Shown: positions 1-11,824 of the stretch, in pieces | Layout: the number at the start of each line of letters is the position of its first letter | How positions within the stretch are numbered: position 1 is the first letter of the stretch | NCBI GenBank assembly: GCA_025200525.1 | Contig: CM045762.1 | Span: 126,485,752-126,549,751, forward strand | Length of the DNA stretch: 64,000 nt | From: Camellia lanceoleosa | Lineage: Eukaryota; Streptophyta; Magnoliopsida; Ericales; Theaceae | Direction: 5' to 3' | Made by a program: the position numbers and the translations under genes | The notes under the pieces: generated by a model | Seen by the model: only the letters and a program-made list of their open reading frames with translations | Databases searched by the model: none | Told to the model about the DNA's origin: nothing

Positions 1-50
1 GATCTTGTTAAGACCATTAACCAATCCGCCCCCCCAGTGGAGTCGCCAAA
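1..50 (-). promoter_or_regulatory. Primer binding site of a minus-strand Tat-type LTR retrotransposon
   Basis: Read on the minus strand, positions 50 to 33 give TTTGGCGACTCCACTGGG, directly beside the LTR that starts at 51. A TGGCGACTC core next to an LTR is the usual primer-site context in Tat/Ogre-type plant elements. The same core recurs at 51604 in the third element of this window. The body of this element lies to the left, outside the window. Confidence 0.6.
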
Positions 51-1081
51 TGGATGAGAGGGTTCAAGAACGTCGTTGCAAAATTCGAAGATCTTTGAAG
101 AAAAATTCTAATTCTCTAGAAAATGATGAGAGGCTTAGATTCTTCAATAGTCACAACTAAGAACACAAAATCAAAGAGATGATGAAGATAAGAGATTGGG
201 TGAAGAAGAAGGCAAAGTAGTTAGAGAGAGAATAATGGCAAGACTCTCCTATGGATCTCCTACTTTCACTCTCAAGGTTGATAATGGAGAAGGGAAATTA
301 GTTCTTTCCCAAGTGTTGTCTCTCCAAAATCCATCCCTTGTAAAGCTATGGGTGGGTGCTATTTATAGGCACCTCATGATGTAGGATGAAGTTCATGTGC
401 AAGGCACATGGGGAATATTCTCTCTAACTACCTTGTCCGAGGAGGTGACCTCTCCGGGAATAAAGAAAACCCTCGAAGAGGAGATTAATCTGTCGGCGAA
501 CCCTTCTTCTTAGCCACACCTAACCAATGATCCCCAATCATCCCAAAGGGTCAGGGGTAATCCCAAAGGACGTCCTGCCGCATAAGGGTCAGGGGTAGTT
601 CAAGAGAACGCCCTGCCTCAAATATTGCCGAGTCTCAGCGACCCCCTAGATCATGCCACCTCGACTCGGGTATAGGCTAGTTTAACCAAAGAGTGAATTT
701 ATCTCCACTCACCGTCCTCAGGATCGGGTCCTTTGTTCGGACTCCATTACGCCCACGGTTCTGGTACGTAGATCCCGGAAAGCTCCGAGTCCGCAAGTGT
801 TCTAGGACTCATTAATGGAGTGGTTTCTAGATTGCATTTGAATCCGTTCGAAGCTAAGTGCTTCGGATCTCTAGGTTCATGGATCCGAACCCTTTTGAGT
901 CCGAGCCCGAGTAAGTCTCTAAGTTCGTGGATCCGAACCCTTTTGAGGCTTAGAGTGATTCGGCCTGTTTGATGGCGATAAATCCGGGCCCACCAATCTT
1001 GGACTTGTGATAAATTCGGACCCACCAACGTTGGACTATTAGGCCTAATTAATTTAGTCAGCTCAAATTAACTTCTCTTAC
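51..1081 (-). mobile_element. LTR of a minus-strand Tat-type retrotransposon (5' LTR of that element)
   Basis: The segment begins TGG next to the primer site and appears to end in TTACA near 1081, so on the minus strand it would run TGTAA...CCA. On the minus strand a TATA-like CCTATAAATAG lies at about 358-368, as expected of an LTR promoter. The short open frames inside have no recognisable domain. The right boundary is an estimate, because the second LTR is not in the window to compare and no target duplication can be tested. Confidence 0.5.
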
Positions 1082-1520
1082 AATTATATAATAATATATA
1101 AATAATAATGATATCACATTATCGTATATGGTATCACTAACCAACAGTAAAATAATGTATGATCCCACTTGTCAAATATAATTAATAATTTAATAATTTC
1201 TCATTTTCGTAGCGGGGTTAACTATGTTTTTATGTTAGTGATGATTTGATATCACTGTCACACTGATTTTTTTTTTAAAAAATAAAATTTTCATATATAA
1301 TAATGTGACTTGTTGTAGTTTCTTCATTTTTAATCAAAACAACCATCATTATTTTTATAATTTGAAAAATTATTAAGAAATCATTCTAAATGTTATTTTC
1401 ATACAAAATTTTTGTTTATTAATTATTTTCCTTATATACAAATATATTGCAAAAAATAAAAGGGTGGGGGGGGGGGGGGGGGGGGTACGTGCCCCCGGTC
1501 CCTTAATAGCTTCGCCACTG
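1082..1520. mobile_element. Decayed TIR-type (hAT-like) element, 3' end preserved
   Basis: The segment ends in TTCGCCACTG, the reverse complement of a CAGTGGCGAA terminus. Its interior resembles 36009-36447 and 47247-47458 in layout, with similar stretches around a GATATCA motif, AAAATTTTTAT-like runs and a homopolymer before the GC-rich terminus. A run of 20 G lies at 1466-1485. The matching 5' terminus was not found, so the element is probably truncated against the LTR at 1081. Confidence 0.4.
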
Positions 1521-3440
1521 ATTGTGTGAGTTAGTAGTTTGTTTGTGATATAGGACTATTTTGTGATATAAACTATTTTTAAAAATATGTTATAATGTAT
1601 GCATTATAAATTTTATCATAATATAAAATATAACATACATAGATATAATAATTTTAGTTGAATTATTTATGTATATATTTATATGTATTGTTCAAATATA
1701 ACCAAAAAGCTCCCATATGATTAGTTTTTCCATCCAAACTAATAGAAGGTGTATTATATACACCATTTTTTAGAATGGGCTTTGTATTATGGAAAAATAG
1801 AATAAAATTAATACAACAAATGAACAATTTTACCCCCATTTTTTCCAAACCTAAAATTAGATTAATATGTTAATTAAATTAAAATAAAATAAATTAAAAT
1901 ATAATTAAGAATTAATTTAAAATATAATTAAATAAAATATAAAATAAACAATAATTAAGAATTGATCTAAATGTAATTAAATTAAAATTACATTTACATG
2001 TTAGAAATTATAATAAATAATTAAGAATTTAGGATTAATTGTGATCTAAAATATAATTAAATTAAAATTAGATTAAAAAGTTAGTAAATACAATAAATAG
2101 TTAAATATTTAGGATTAATTGTGATCTAAAATATAATTAAATTAAAATTAGAATAAAAATTTAAGAATTACAATAAATAATTAATAATTTATAATTAATT
2201 GTGATTTAATTAAATTAATACTAGACATTATAAATTATATGCATGAGAGATGAGAGAGAAAGAAAATAACAAAACATATAGGGTTTAAGGGTATTATAAT
2301 CATTTCATATCTATAATTAACGCTGTTAACTATTGCATTTTAATCCAAAATTACATGGGGGCATATGGCTATTTTTAAAAGATAGTGAGGTAAAATACTA
2401 TCAAGTCATACCACATGTAGGCAAAATAGATTCTGCCCAAAAATATATTACGAAAATTTGTACTAAATTAAAATATAATAAAATAAATATTCATTTTAAC
2501 ATTAAAAATAACGATTAAATTGGGGGAAAAAGTCATTTAAATTTAAAGAATGATTCTAATTATTTATTTTGATAATTTAGCCATATTGTCCTATAAAAAT
2601 TTACTAAAATAAATTTCTAATAATTTTATTTCAATTATTTATCTATTTAATAATCTTAGTCCTATTGATTGTACTATAAAAAATGTAAATGAAATAAATA
2701 TATATAACGATTTTATATGATATTAAATTATAATATAGTAAAATAAACACTCATTTTGATATTAATAACAATAGCCAAATTGAAAGAAAAAGTAGTAACA
2801 TAAAATTAAAAGTGTTTCTAATTATTTAATTTTTTTATTCATTTGGATATAACAATATGTAGAAATGGAAGTTATAGACAATTTATTTTAAAAAATTAAA
2901 TATAAGTATGTTGTGATTAGATTAAGAAAAAAATAGATAGATTAATTATGTTGAGCATTGATTTTTTCTTAATACCATTTTTAAACTCATTGTATATAAT
3001 TATATATATAGGTATATAAAATTTAAATTAAATATAAATCTTTCCTAATAAACAAGTTTATCTTAAATAGAAAGCTCAATATAAATTAACAATAAAATAC
3101 GAATAAGGTAAATGAAAAAAATAAGAAATATATTTAATTTTAATATAAAAATTAAATACTTGAATAAAAATGAGAAAAATAGAAGAAAATTAATTCGTAA
3201 AGTATTTTTTAGTACATATTATTCTATTAAGTTTTATTTATGGGTAGTTTTTTATGTAGTAGAAGCCTTTTAAATATTAAATTTTTAGAAATAATTAGGT
3301 ATAAGGGTATGTTACATGATATTTAAAAAAAAAAAAAAAAAAGAAGAAGAAGAAGAAGAGAAGAGAGATGTGTCACTTAGATGGGATAAAATTTTTGAAG
3401 ATAAACACTACTTTTAATTATATATATATGAGATATGATG
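1521..3440. other. AT-rich non-coding region with an 80-bp tandem repeat
   Basis: I see no gene. Between about 1950 and 2215 a unit containing GTGATCTAAAATATAATT recurs at 2041 and 2121 (period 80) with diverged copies on both sides. A poly-A run followed by an AAG/AGA-rich microsatellite lies at about 3328-3362. Short open frames here have simple AT-driven composition and no domain. Confidence 0.6.
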
Positions 3441-4010
3441 ATATAATATGGTCAGTCCCCTATTGATTGGAAAAAAGACAAAAGAAAAAGATAATTGATG
3501 AACCTTATGCTTATACTTTTGTTTAAAATTTTTAATTTCAGCAATTAATTTTTTTTATTATAAAAATTTTAATAAATTAAAATTATTTATGAAATTGTTG
3601 TTCATATTAAATGAAGGGTAAATTGGAATAAGATATATTATTACGGGGAATTAAAATTTTTGGGAACAATTTATAAAAAAAAATAGGACTTAGTTGTCTA
3701 TATTTAAATTTGATAGGACTCAATGGAATTCAAAGAAAAATCACACTTATTGGTAATTTTCTTAAAATCATACTTGTGATCCATCATTTAAAAAAAAAAA
3801 AAAAAAACCAATACTAATGAAATCATGTAAGTATGAATATTAGATCTGTTGTTTTTAATAGATGATTTAGACAGTTAGAGCGAGATTCATAGCAAACCCC
3901 TGCGAGAGCCTGACATCACCCTCACAAAAAAAAAATAAATAAACATTGACGCTATAAATGTTACAGAATGTCGATTTTAAATTTTCGATGTGTTACAGCT
4001 TCATCTTCTT

Positions 4011-4484
4011 TAGGAGTGTAAAAATGGCCCGCGGCCCGTAGACGACTTGAAAGCCCACTCGTAGCCGGGGGTGGGCCCGGAATGTTTAGACCTGTTTGGT
4101 CCCAAGCCTGAGCCCAGCTCGAGCCCCAGGGCTTGGCCTTGGGCCATCATTTTGAAACCTGGCCCGGCTTGGCCCATCTGACCCGGTCCCGTGGCCTAGC
4201 CCATTAGCCCGCTTAAAGCCCACTTAAGGCCCGGCCCGAGGCCCAGTATCTTTTTTAGTGGAAAATAATACACTTTTGATAAAAAAAATTTAAAAAAAAA
4301 AAAAAAATGATCAGGCCCGCCTAAGCTCGAGGCCAGGCCCAAGCCTGCCGGATTGGCCCGCACAAGGCTTGAATATCCCTAGGGCTGGGCTTGGCCTATT
4401 TTTTTGGCCCGTGGGCCGGCCCAAATTTCGGTAGGAGCTTGCGAGGCCTGACATGGGCTGGACCGGGCTAGATTGACACCCCTA
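4011..4484. mobile_element. Non-autonomous hAT-type element, 474 bp, TSD ATCTTCTT
   Basis: An exact 8-bp duplication ATCTTCTT flanks the element at 4003-4010 and 4485-4492. The termini are imperfect inverted repeats, TAGGAGTGTAAAAATGGCCC and the reverse complement of GGGCTAGATTGACACCCCTA. An 8-bp TSD and TAGGG-type ends fit the hAT superfamily. The interior is rich in GGCCCG and has no transposase frame. Copy B shows the unoccupied site once, as ACATCTTCTTGATGC near 31834-31848. The element ends 37 bp before the RLP start codon, in the leader or promoter. Confidence 0.9.
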
Positions 4485-4521
4485 ATCTTCTTGATACTCA
4501 TACAGTTAATCATTTCTGCAG

Positions 4522-7500
4522 ATGAACAACCACAACAACCATATCATGTGCAATATTCATACCAGTTTCTCCTCAATCAATTCTAGAAGTGCAATTCTCA
4601 TCACTTTCCTTTCCATGGTGTCTTTGCTCATCAAATTCAACGTGGCCACCGCGGACAATGTGACCAGTGTGATCAAATGCATAGAGACAGAGAGGGAAGC
4701 ACTTTTTGCTTTCAAACAAGGCCTCAAAGATCCTTCAAATAGGCTTTCTTCTTGGACAAGCAATGATTGCTGCCAATGGAGTGGTGTTCAATGCAACAAG
4801 ATATGCAGACATGTCATCAAGCTTGATCTGAGAAACCTATTTCCATCTAGCAAGTCTGGGACTGCTTTAATAGGTCAAGGTGAAAACATAGCATATGAAA
4901 GGTCATGTTTGGGTGGTGATATAAACTCTTCCTTGCTTGACTTGAAATATTTGTAGTATTTGGATCTAAGTTTAAATGATTTTAAAGGAATTCCAATTCC
5001 TGAATTCATCGGTATGCTTAAGAATTTGAGATACCTTAATCTCTCATCGGCATCATTCAGTGGAGAAATTCCACCTCAGCTTGGAAATCTATCAGACCTG
5101 AATCATCTTGATCTCTATTCTGAAATTTATGGATTAAAAACCATAAACTTGCGGTGGGTTTCAAGTCTTTCTTCTTTGCATTACCTTAACATGAGAGGAG
5201 TAAAAATCGACATTGAAAAAGATTGGTTGCAGAAAGTTAATATGCTTCTTTCTCTTGTGGAGTTACATTTGCCACGGTGTGGTCTTCAGAGCCTTCCAAT
5301 CTCGCTTTCATTCATCAACTTCACTTTGCTTTCAGTCCTTGATATCTCTATCAATTCATTTAACTCTTCAATTCCACACTAGATATTTAATCTTATAAGA
5401 CTAAGAACACTTGATCTCAACTCGAACCATTTCCAAGGTACCCTTCCTAGTGAAATTGTTAATTTGATTTCTTTGGAATACCTTTATATGTCTGTAGTGG
5501 GAATTTTGAAGGTCAGATACCGAGATATTTGGAGAATCTTTGCAATTTAAAGTTCTTAGACCTTTCGGGAAACAATTTCAGCGGTTCCATGGAAGAAATT
5601 TTTAGTGGATTCTTAGACTGTCCCAACAATAGCTTGGTGTCACTTGATTTAAGTGGTAATTCGCTTGGTGGGGAATTGCCTAATTCATTAGAAATACTAG
5701 AGGATTTGCAACAACTTGACCTCCATTTGAATTCTTTATGGGGTTCAATTCCAACTTCAATTGGACATATGTTGTCATTGCAATATTTGGACCTTGGATC
5801 CAATAATATGAATGGAACAATTCCCGAAAGTTTTGGAAAACTCTCAAAGGTCGTTTAGTTGGATCTCAAAGGAAATCCATGGGAAGACATCATAACAGAA
5901 GTTCATTTGATGAATCTCACAAGATCAGAAGATATAATAATCATACCACCAGAGACAAAAACGCCCTTGGTTTTCAATGTTAGATATGAATGGGTTCCCC
6001 CTTTTAGGCTCAAATCACTTTATCTAGAAAATTGCCTGGTTGGCCCCAGATTTTCTCTATGGCTTCAAGTTGAAAGTGTACTCACTGTGGTAACCCTTAA
6101 AAATGTTGGAATTAAGGACAACTTACCTGAAGAATGGCTTCCAAGATTTCTGCTCAGCTCACCTATTTGGATCTGTCTAACAACCAAATCAAAGAAAAGC
6201 TTCCAAAGAAGTTAGAATCTCCAATATTAGATGTTATTAACTAGAGCTATAATCACTTTGAGGGTCCACTGCCACTTTGGTCAACTAATACATCCTACTT
6301 TTATTTGCAGAGCAACTTGTTTTTAGGATCTATACCATCAAATATTGGCGAACTAATGCTGCGACTGCGCAGTTTGTATCTCTTAGAGAACCTTTTGAAT
6401 AGAACAATCCCATCATCCATATGTACCATGAATAGCTTGCAAGTACTTTCCCTTAGGACAAACCAATTATCTGGGGAGCTCCCACAGTGTTGGAATGGGT
6501 CAAAATACTTGTGGGCCATAGATGTGGCAAACAATAATCTCTCCAGTATTATTTCAAGTTCAATGGGGTTCATTAGTTCTCTCAATACGTTGATTTTGAG
6601 CAACAACAACCTAGAGGGTGAAATTCCTTCTTCTTTGCAGAATTGTTCACTTTGGAGTATTGATCTCCGAGGAAATAGACTATTTGGAAAGTTACCCTTA
6701 TGGATAGGGGGGACTATAACTGGATTTCGGATTCTACAGCTGCGATCAAACTCTTTTAGCAGAATCATCTCACAACAATGGTGCAATCTTCCACATCTTC
6801 ACATCTTAGATCTTGCAAACAACAACATTTCAGGGGTTATTCCCAATTGTTTACCCAATTTAACTACATTGGTTTATGATAATGGTAGTTTTTCATTAGC
6901 AGACTACTACTACAATCATGAATACAGTAATGTGGAGTGAACAATTGTGGTAGAAAAAGGTAGAGAACTTGATTTTGGCAGTACTCTTCAATATGTCAAT
7001 ATTATTGATCTTTCTCGAAACAATCTAATTGGTGAAATCCATGAAGATATCACAAGCCTCATTGCATTAGGAGCCTTAAATTTTTTGTGGAATAAGTTAA
7101 CAGGAAGCATCCCAAAGAAGATTGGAAACATTAGATCATTGGAAACACTTGATCTTTCAAACAACAATCTTTCGGGACCCATTCCACAAAGCATCTCATC
7201 TTTAACCTTTTTGAGTCACTTGAATCTATCTCACAATAACTTGTCAGGAAGAATCCCATCAGGAAACCAACTCCAAATACTTGATGATTCGTCTATTTAT
7301 GCAGACAACCCTTTGTTGTGTGGGTTTCTTCTTCCTACCAGGTGCCTGGGCGATGAAGAGCATACATCTAATTCATCTACTCCTGGTGGAGGAGGCTTAG
7401 AAGACAATGGTGCTAAGAATGATAACGAAATGCTCTGGTTCTATGTTAGCATGGGATCTGGATTCCTTGTGGGACTTTGTAGTGTTTGCTTCACTTTATG

Positions 7501-7552
7501 GATCAAAGTGTCATGGAGAAAAGCTTATTTTCGGTTTGTAGGGACAATATAG
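4522..7552 (+). pseudogene. Decayed LRR receptor-like protein (RLP) gene, paralogue of 31871-34903
   Basis: The start codon, signal-peptide region, N-terminal LRR cap with CC pair, LRR array, non-LRR island, last LRRs, transmembrane segment and short basic tail are all recognisable and collinear with the intact gene in copy B. The frame is broken at least seven times. Nonsense codons lie at 4954, 5380, 5856, about 6241 and 6938, and single-base losses relative to copy B near 5490 and 6140 shift the frame. The three stops at 4954, 5380 and 5856 each differ from copy B by one base. The longest open piece is 211 codons (6305-6940). A hAT insertion also interrupts the leader. An active full-length receptor is not plausible; a short N-terminal product of 144 residues could be made if the gene were transcribed. 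Confidence 0.93.
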
Positions 7553-8558
7553 TTATTGTTCATTTTCCTATGTTGGCTGTTGTGATAAGATTTTTAGGCT
7601 ACATACGATAGGTTTTTCTATATTTATTACTAAACTTGTTTATCTTGTCACCTAAGCTTTGTAAACAGAGGCATAACTATTCTTTATTTTCCTATGTTAG
7701 CTGTTGTGATAAGGTTTGCAAAGTACATATGATTATCAGTAACGTTTGTTACTAAACTTGTTATGCTGTCAAGCTTTGTGAATAGAGGAGGTTCAAGTTT
7801 ATTTGAAATTTAAGACAACAAAAGTAAGACTTTTTATAAATTTTTTTTTATTGTAACTATATATTTAAATACACTTTTTTTTTAGGACACAAAATTAGTA
7901 ATTAAATTTCATTTTAAGTTTTTGTTAACATATCATTTGCAAGGACTAGAAAAACAATTTATATTTTTATAATTGGTTTTTTTTTTTTTTTGGGGCTTTT
8001 TTAAAAAAAAAAAATTATTTTATATATATAGAAAGAGTGGGTAGAATATAATGACGACGGATGAAAACTTCATGAATTACTATGCCAACTACCATGTCTA
8101 GAATGATATATTTGATTGAGTGACATATAAATTATTCAGGCATTGCCCAAAAACTAAACAAAACATTGGAAAACAATTTGAGTTGTGAGATCTATGATTT
8201 CCAATTACTATAATATTTTTGAAAACATTTTTGGAGCAATGGCTTTTAATAGGCATAATCATAATCTTTATGTTTTTCAAGTTTACAAAAAGAAAAAAAG
8301 AAAAGAAGAGAGGCAATAATTACTGCTTGCTTCTAAGTACTATGACAAATATGGTCAATTTGGTGCCAAAAAGGAAATTTTCAACTTGGACATTTTTTTT
8401 TCTTCAAATCTTTCAAACTTGGAAATAAAGTAAAAATCAATTTACACTATAGTCTGATAACATTTACTTCCTATATTTTAAAAATAGCCCCTTGGGACTT
8501 CATTGAAATTGGTCCATTTTGTCAAGTATAATTTTCAGCCAAGTATAAAGAAAACTGA
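7553..8558. other. 3' flank of the RLP pseudogene, no gene seen
   Basis: The flank matches copy B from 34904 on. It contains two near-repeats of about 130 bp (TCCTATGTTRGCTGTTGTGAT at 7566 and about 7690), followed by AT-rich sequence. No open frame of interest is present. Confidence 0.7.
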
Positions 8559-8705
8559 GCAAGAGTGGAAATCTTGTGTTTGAGTTATACAACAATCGAG
8601 TTCATTCCAAAATCTCTAGGCAATCTTTGTCGCCTTGAAACCTTGGATCTCAAGCAAATTTTTGTTACATATCTTCCCAAAGCAATAATCAAACTAGATA
8701 AGTAA
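8559..8705 (+). pseudogene. Relic of an NLR-type leucine-rich-repeat exon
   Basis: An open stretch of about 48 codons ending at TAA 8703-8705 reads as two LRR units, with IPKSLGNLCRLETLDLKQ followed by a YLPKAIIKLDK-like unit. The pattern IPKSLGNL-LETLDL-LP-I-KL is typical of the LRR region of CC-type NBS-LRR (NLR) resistance proteins, not of the extracellular LRR consensus in the RLP upstream. No NB-ARC motif is nearby. The copy B counterpart at 35884-36008 has an extra frameshift. Confidence 0.55.
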
Positions 8706-9370
8706 ATTAATCGACTTTTGATTGTGTGAAAGGATTTGAGTTCGAGGTATTAGCACAGATAAGTAAATTAATCGACTCAGAAAAGCGTTCATTTGTAAAA
8801 GCAAATGGAAATCATGGTTTGATTCAAGGCCTGAGATAATTCCTGAGATAATTGATGTTTTTTAGAATGTCTTCATCTTGTATAAATAGTGAACTTGATG
8901 TATTAAGGAAATTAAGTCCCAAGGAGGCAAACAATAAATAATCTTATGAAATAATTCCAGCAAGAGCAGGAGCTCTGTTTCTATCAGAAATTTTTTATCT
9001 ATAGCAAATAAACTCTATTTTATTCCCCCCTCAATCAGCAATTTCTTTTTTCTAGCAATTGTACCCATTAACTTTCATGGTTTGCAAGTTCTAAAATTCT
9101 CAATAGTTTCATTTCCAAGTAGTTGTTTGATAGATTTCTCAATTTCTCATAATCGAGAAATCTCCCAGTTTGAATTAAAAAAAAAAAAAAGATTCCCCAA
9201 ATTTGTTGCTAGTGCGAAATCTCATAAATTTTTATATCAATTGATGTGTGTTAAGCATGTTGAAATATTAGATATAAATGCGATGGATAGAGACATAATA
9301 GGTGGAAATTTTTAGGGGGATTTGTGTGTAGATCATAATGGGTGAGATTATTGATCAATCCATCCTGTGA
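8706..9370. other. Intergenic, no feature recognised
   Basis: AT-rich sequence. A short repeated phrase, GATAAGTAAATTAATCGACT, occurs at about 8697 and 8758. I see no gene or element boundary. Confidence 0.5.
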
Positions 9371-10560
9371 GAATTAATGTCAATTTTCATCAAACACTAT
9401 TAAAAAAGTTACTAATTGTTAATTTTCAGCGACATATTGAAAATTGCAACAAAAAATGTCACTAATTATAAATTTTATTGACAATTTAAAAAAAATGTCA
9501 CAAAAAAATCACTAAGTTTCAACTTTCAGCGACTGTTTGAAAAATTCGTCACAGAAAAATATCACTAAGTGTAAGTTTTAGCGACAATTAGGGTTGGGCA
9601 TAGGGTTTTCTAATCCGCGAAAACTGCCCAACCTGAATCGTCCGCACCTATTTGGGCGGTTTCACAGAATCATTAGGGTCGAATGTGGGTTAGGATTTTC
9701 TTATTTTGTGGTTTGCGGACAGGTCGTAGGTTTTACCTGCACCCGCACTCACTTACCTGTATCTTTATACATTTTTTTTAAAAAAAAATTTGGACTGTCA
9801 AATTTTCTTGCAAGTTTTGTAGAAGGGAAATGTGGCAGGTTTTTTTTTCTATCTAAGAATCCTTCTCAGCATTTGAGTTCTTTGTTGTCTTTAGATAAAA
9901 CTTCAATATTTGTTTCACAAATTATTTATTTTTTTTCTAGACCACAAAACAGGGCTATAAAACCTTTATTTATATATATTTTTTCTTTTTCTTATCAAGA
10001 AAATTCTTAGAAAAAGCACTGAGATTTTCTATGAAGATTGAAGATTAAATAAATTATATAATTTTTATTTTCTATGGAGTTTGCGAATTTACAAATATTT
10101 TTATTTTATTTTATTTAATGGGTTTGGATGAAGTTTGACAACAATTTATTTTGGTTTCTAACTAGTTATTATTATTATTGCATTTCAATTTTTAGATGAA
10201 TGTAAAAGTTAATGAAGAATTACTTTTAGATAAGTTTAGGATTTTGAATGAGTTTATTTTAATTGTGTTGTTGGGTACTAGATAGTAAATGAATTTTTAA
10301 AAGAAAAAGTCTAATTTGCAAATCGTCCACATATCCGTGAACTCTATTCGCACAAATTGTGGGTTCAATTTTTTCCGAACCGCAAACATGCAGATGGGTC
10401 CAAACCGCAAATAAAACCGTCAAAAACTGATCCGCGAGCGTCCTTAGTGACAATTTACAAAAATTGTGACAAAAAAAGTCACTAATTGTTAATTTTCAAC
10501 GGCACATAAAAAAAATCGTCACAAAAAATAATTTTTAGCGACAATTTTACTAAAATTTAT
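9371..10560. repeat. Array of short GCGAC/GTCAC repeats interrupted by a hAT-like element
   Basis: Between 9400 and 9588, and again from 10447 to about 10550, a phrase of the form TCACTAATTGTTAATTTTCA plus GCGACA and ACAAAAA spacers recurs every 30-65 bp with variation. The two parts were one array that was split by the element at 9589-10446. Arrays of this sort are common as internal or terminal repeats of plant DNA transposons, but I cannot assign a family. Confidence 0.55.
9589..10446. mobile_element. hAT-like non-autonomous element, 858 bp, TSD GYGACAAT
   Basis: The flanks are GCGACAAT (9581-9588) and GTGACAAT (10447-10454), an 8-bp duplication with one difference. The left end TAGGGTTGGGCA and right end TGCGAGCG-like...TCCTTA are diverged TAGGG-type termini. 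The interior has no transposase. The open frame at 9594-10010 is low complexity at its C-terminus and has no domain, so I do not call it a gene. The element is inserted into the repeat array around it. Confidence 0.7.
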
Positions 10561-11824
10561 TTTCGATAAGACTTGATGGTAATTAAGTTCAATAGCTAAA
10601 ATCTATTAGTAGTTTATACTAAATGAGGATAGTGGATTACCCTAAAAGAAAAAATCTATTAGTAGTTAAAAAAAAGGCTAAGGGCAAGTTAATGAAACCT
10701 AATTATGGTAATCATTAGGATAGTGGATTCACGCTTGGACACCATCAACTTTGATTTTTTAATCCACCACCCACCCTCGCGACCCCTAGCCACGAAAACC
10801 ACCCAAACCCCTCAACTCCTCTCAATTGTCACCCCACACTCCTCCTTTCATTGTTTTTAAAACCAACAAGGTTGAGTCCAAACCATGCAGAGTAAAAGGC
10901 AGCAAATTGTGCACTTTGGAACAACGACGAGAGGTGGTGCAGGGTGGCGACAAGAAACGGTTGTGGATGGGATTGTGTGGTTTTGGTGACTAGGATTTGG
11001 GCTGATTATGATGTTGGGTTGGGTAGGAATGATCCGAGGGTGGCAGAGGTGGGCGGGAGAGTAATAGGGGTGAGGAAAGAGTAGAGAAATGTCGAGGTGG
11101 GTGAGAAAGTGATGGGAGAAGCGTGTTTCAATTGATATGAAAACGTGTTTTCCCAATGGGCCATAGTTTGCCATTCCATATCTAAAAGACAACCCCATAC
11201 CACACTAGTAGGATGGCTAGTCTCCTCTCAATTTATTTTAGTATATTAATGGAAGTTACTCCGAAACTTCAATCTTTTTCTTTTAACAAATAATATTATA
11301 TTAAATTGATGTATGAATTATAGTGCATTGTGTACAGACCTAAAGAGCGAAGGGGTCAAAAAAAGATAATATGTAAATTTTTTTAAAAAATTGTAATGTG
11401 TAACTCATATAATTTAGAAATGATTAATGACTAATACTAATGTAGTAAATTGTTTTTTTTTTTTTTTTTTTGTTGAAATTGAAGGAATGAGGTTCACCCC
11501 TGTTTGTTAATTATACAAATGTTTCCCTGTTGAAAGAATAGAAGTGATATTGAGAAGGTTAAATGCATGACTTTGGGCCAATTTGGCAACACAGTTAAAA
11601 GGTAAAAATCAGCTTTTAATCCATTTTTAATCATATCACCTCTCACATTTTTTATATATTTTTTTAAAAAATTTAAAAAAAAATTTGAAAAAGTCATTTT
11701 TTAACCATCTTCCCAAAAAAAATAAAAAAATAAAAATAAATATTAACTAATAATTGAGTTGCTTTTTGAGTAATTAATTTTGTTTATATATGTACTCTCT
11801 CTCAGTTTCTCAATTTTATAACTT
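10561..11824. other. Intergenic, no gene recognised
   Basis: AT-rich with a locally GC-richer patch at 10740-11210. Open frames on the minus strand there (up to 113 codons) have no recognisable domain and overlap each other in two frames, which suggests composition rather than coding. A 23-base T run lies at about 11453-11471. Confidence 0.5.

Larger units (their letters stand above)
3445..8705. repeat. Duplicated block, copy A (matches copy B at 31248-36008)
   Basis: From about 3445 to 8680 the sequence follows 31248-36008 in the same order: upstream AT-rich flank, RLP coding region, 3' flank with a CTATGTTAGCTGTTGTGATAAG motif, and an NLR-like LRR scrap. The offset of the two start codons is 27,349 bp. 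Similarity extends about 0.6 kb upstream of the coding region and about 1 kb downstream, so this is a segmental rather than a retro-derived duplication. Copy A carries a hAT insertion absent from copy B. The left boundary is approximate. Confidence 0.85.

Noticed and set aside
4522..7552. Copy A RLP as a multi-exon gene with introns covering the stops
   Set aside because: Copy B shows the same sequence as one open exon. The breaks are single-base changes in conserved coding sequence without splice sites around them.
9594..10010. 138-codon frame inside a hAT-like element
   Set aside because: Not related to hAT transposase (no DDE or dimerisation motif), and the C-terminal half is AT simple sequence.
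10857..11203. Minus-strand frames of 113 and 65 codons
   Set aside because: Overlap in two phases over the same GC-richer patch, with no domain or splice context.
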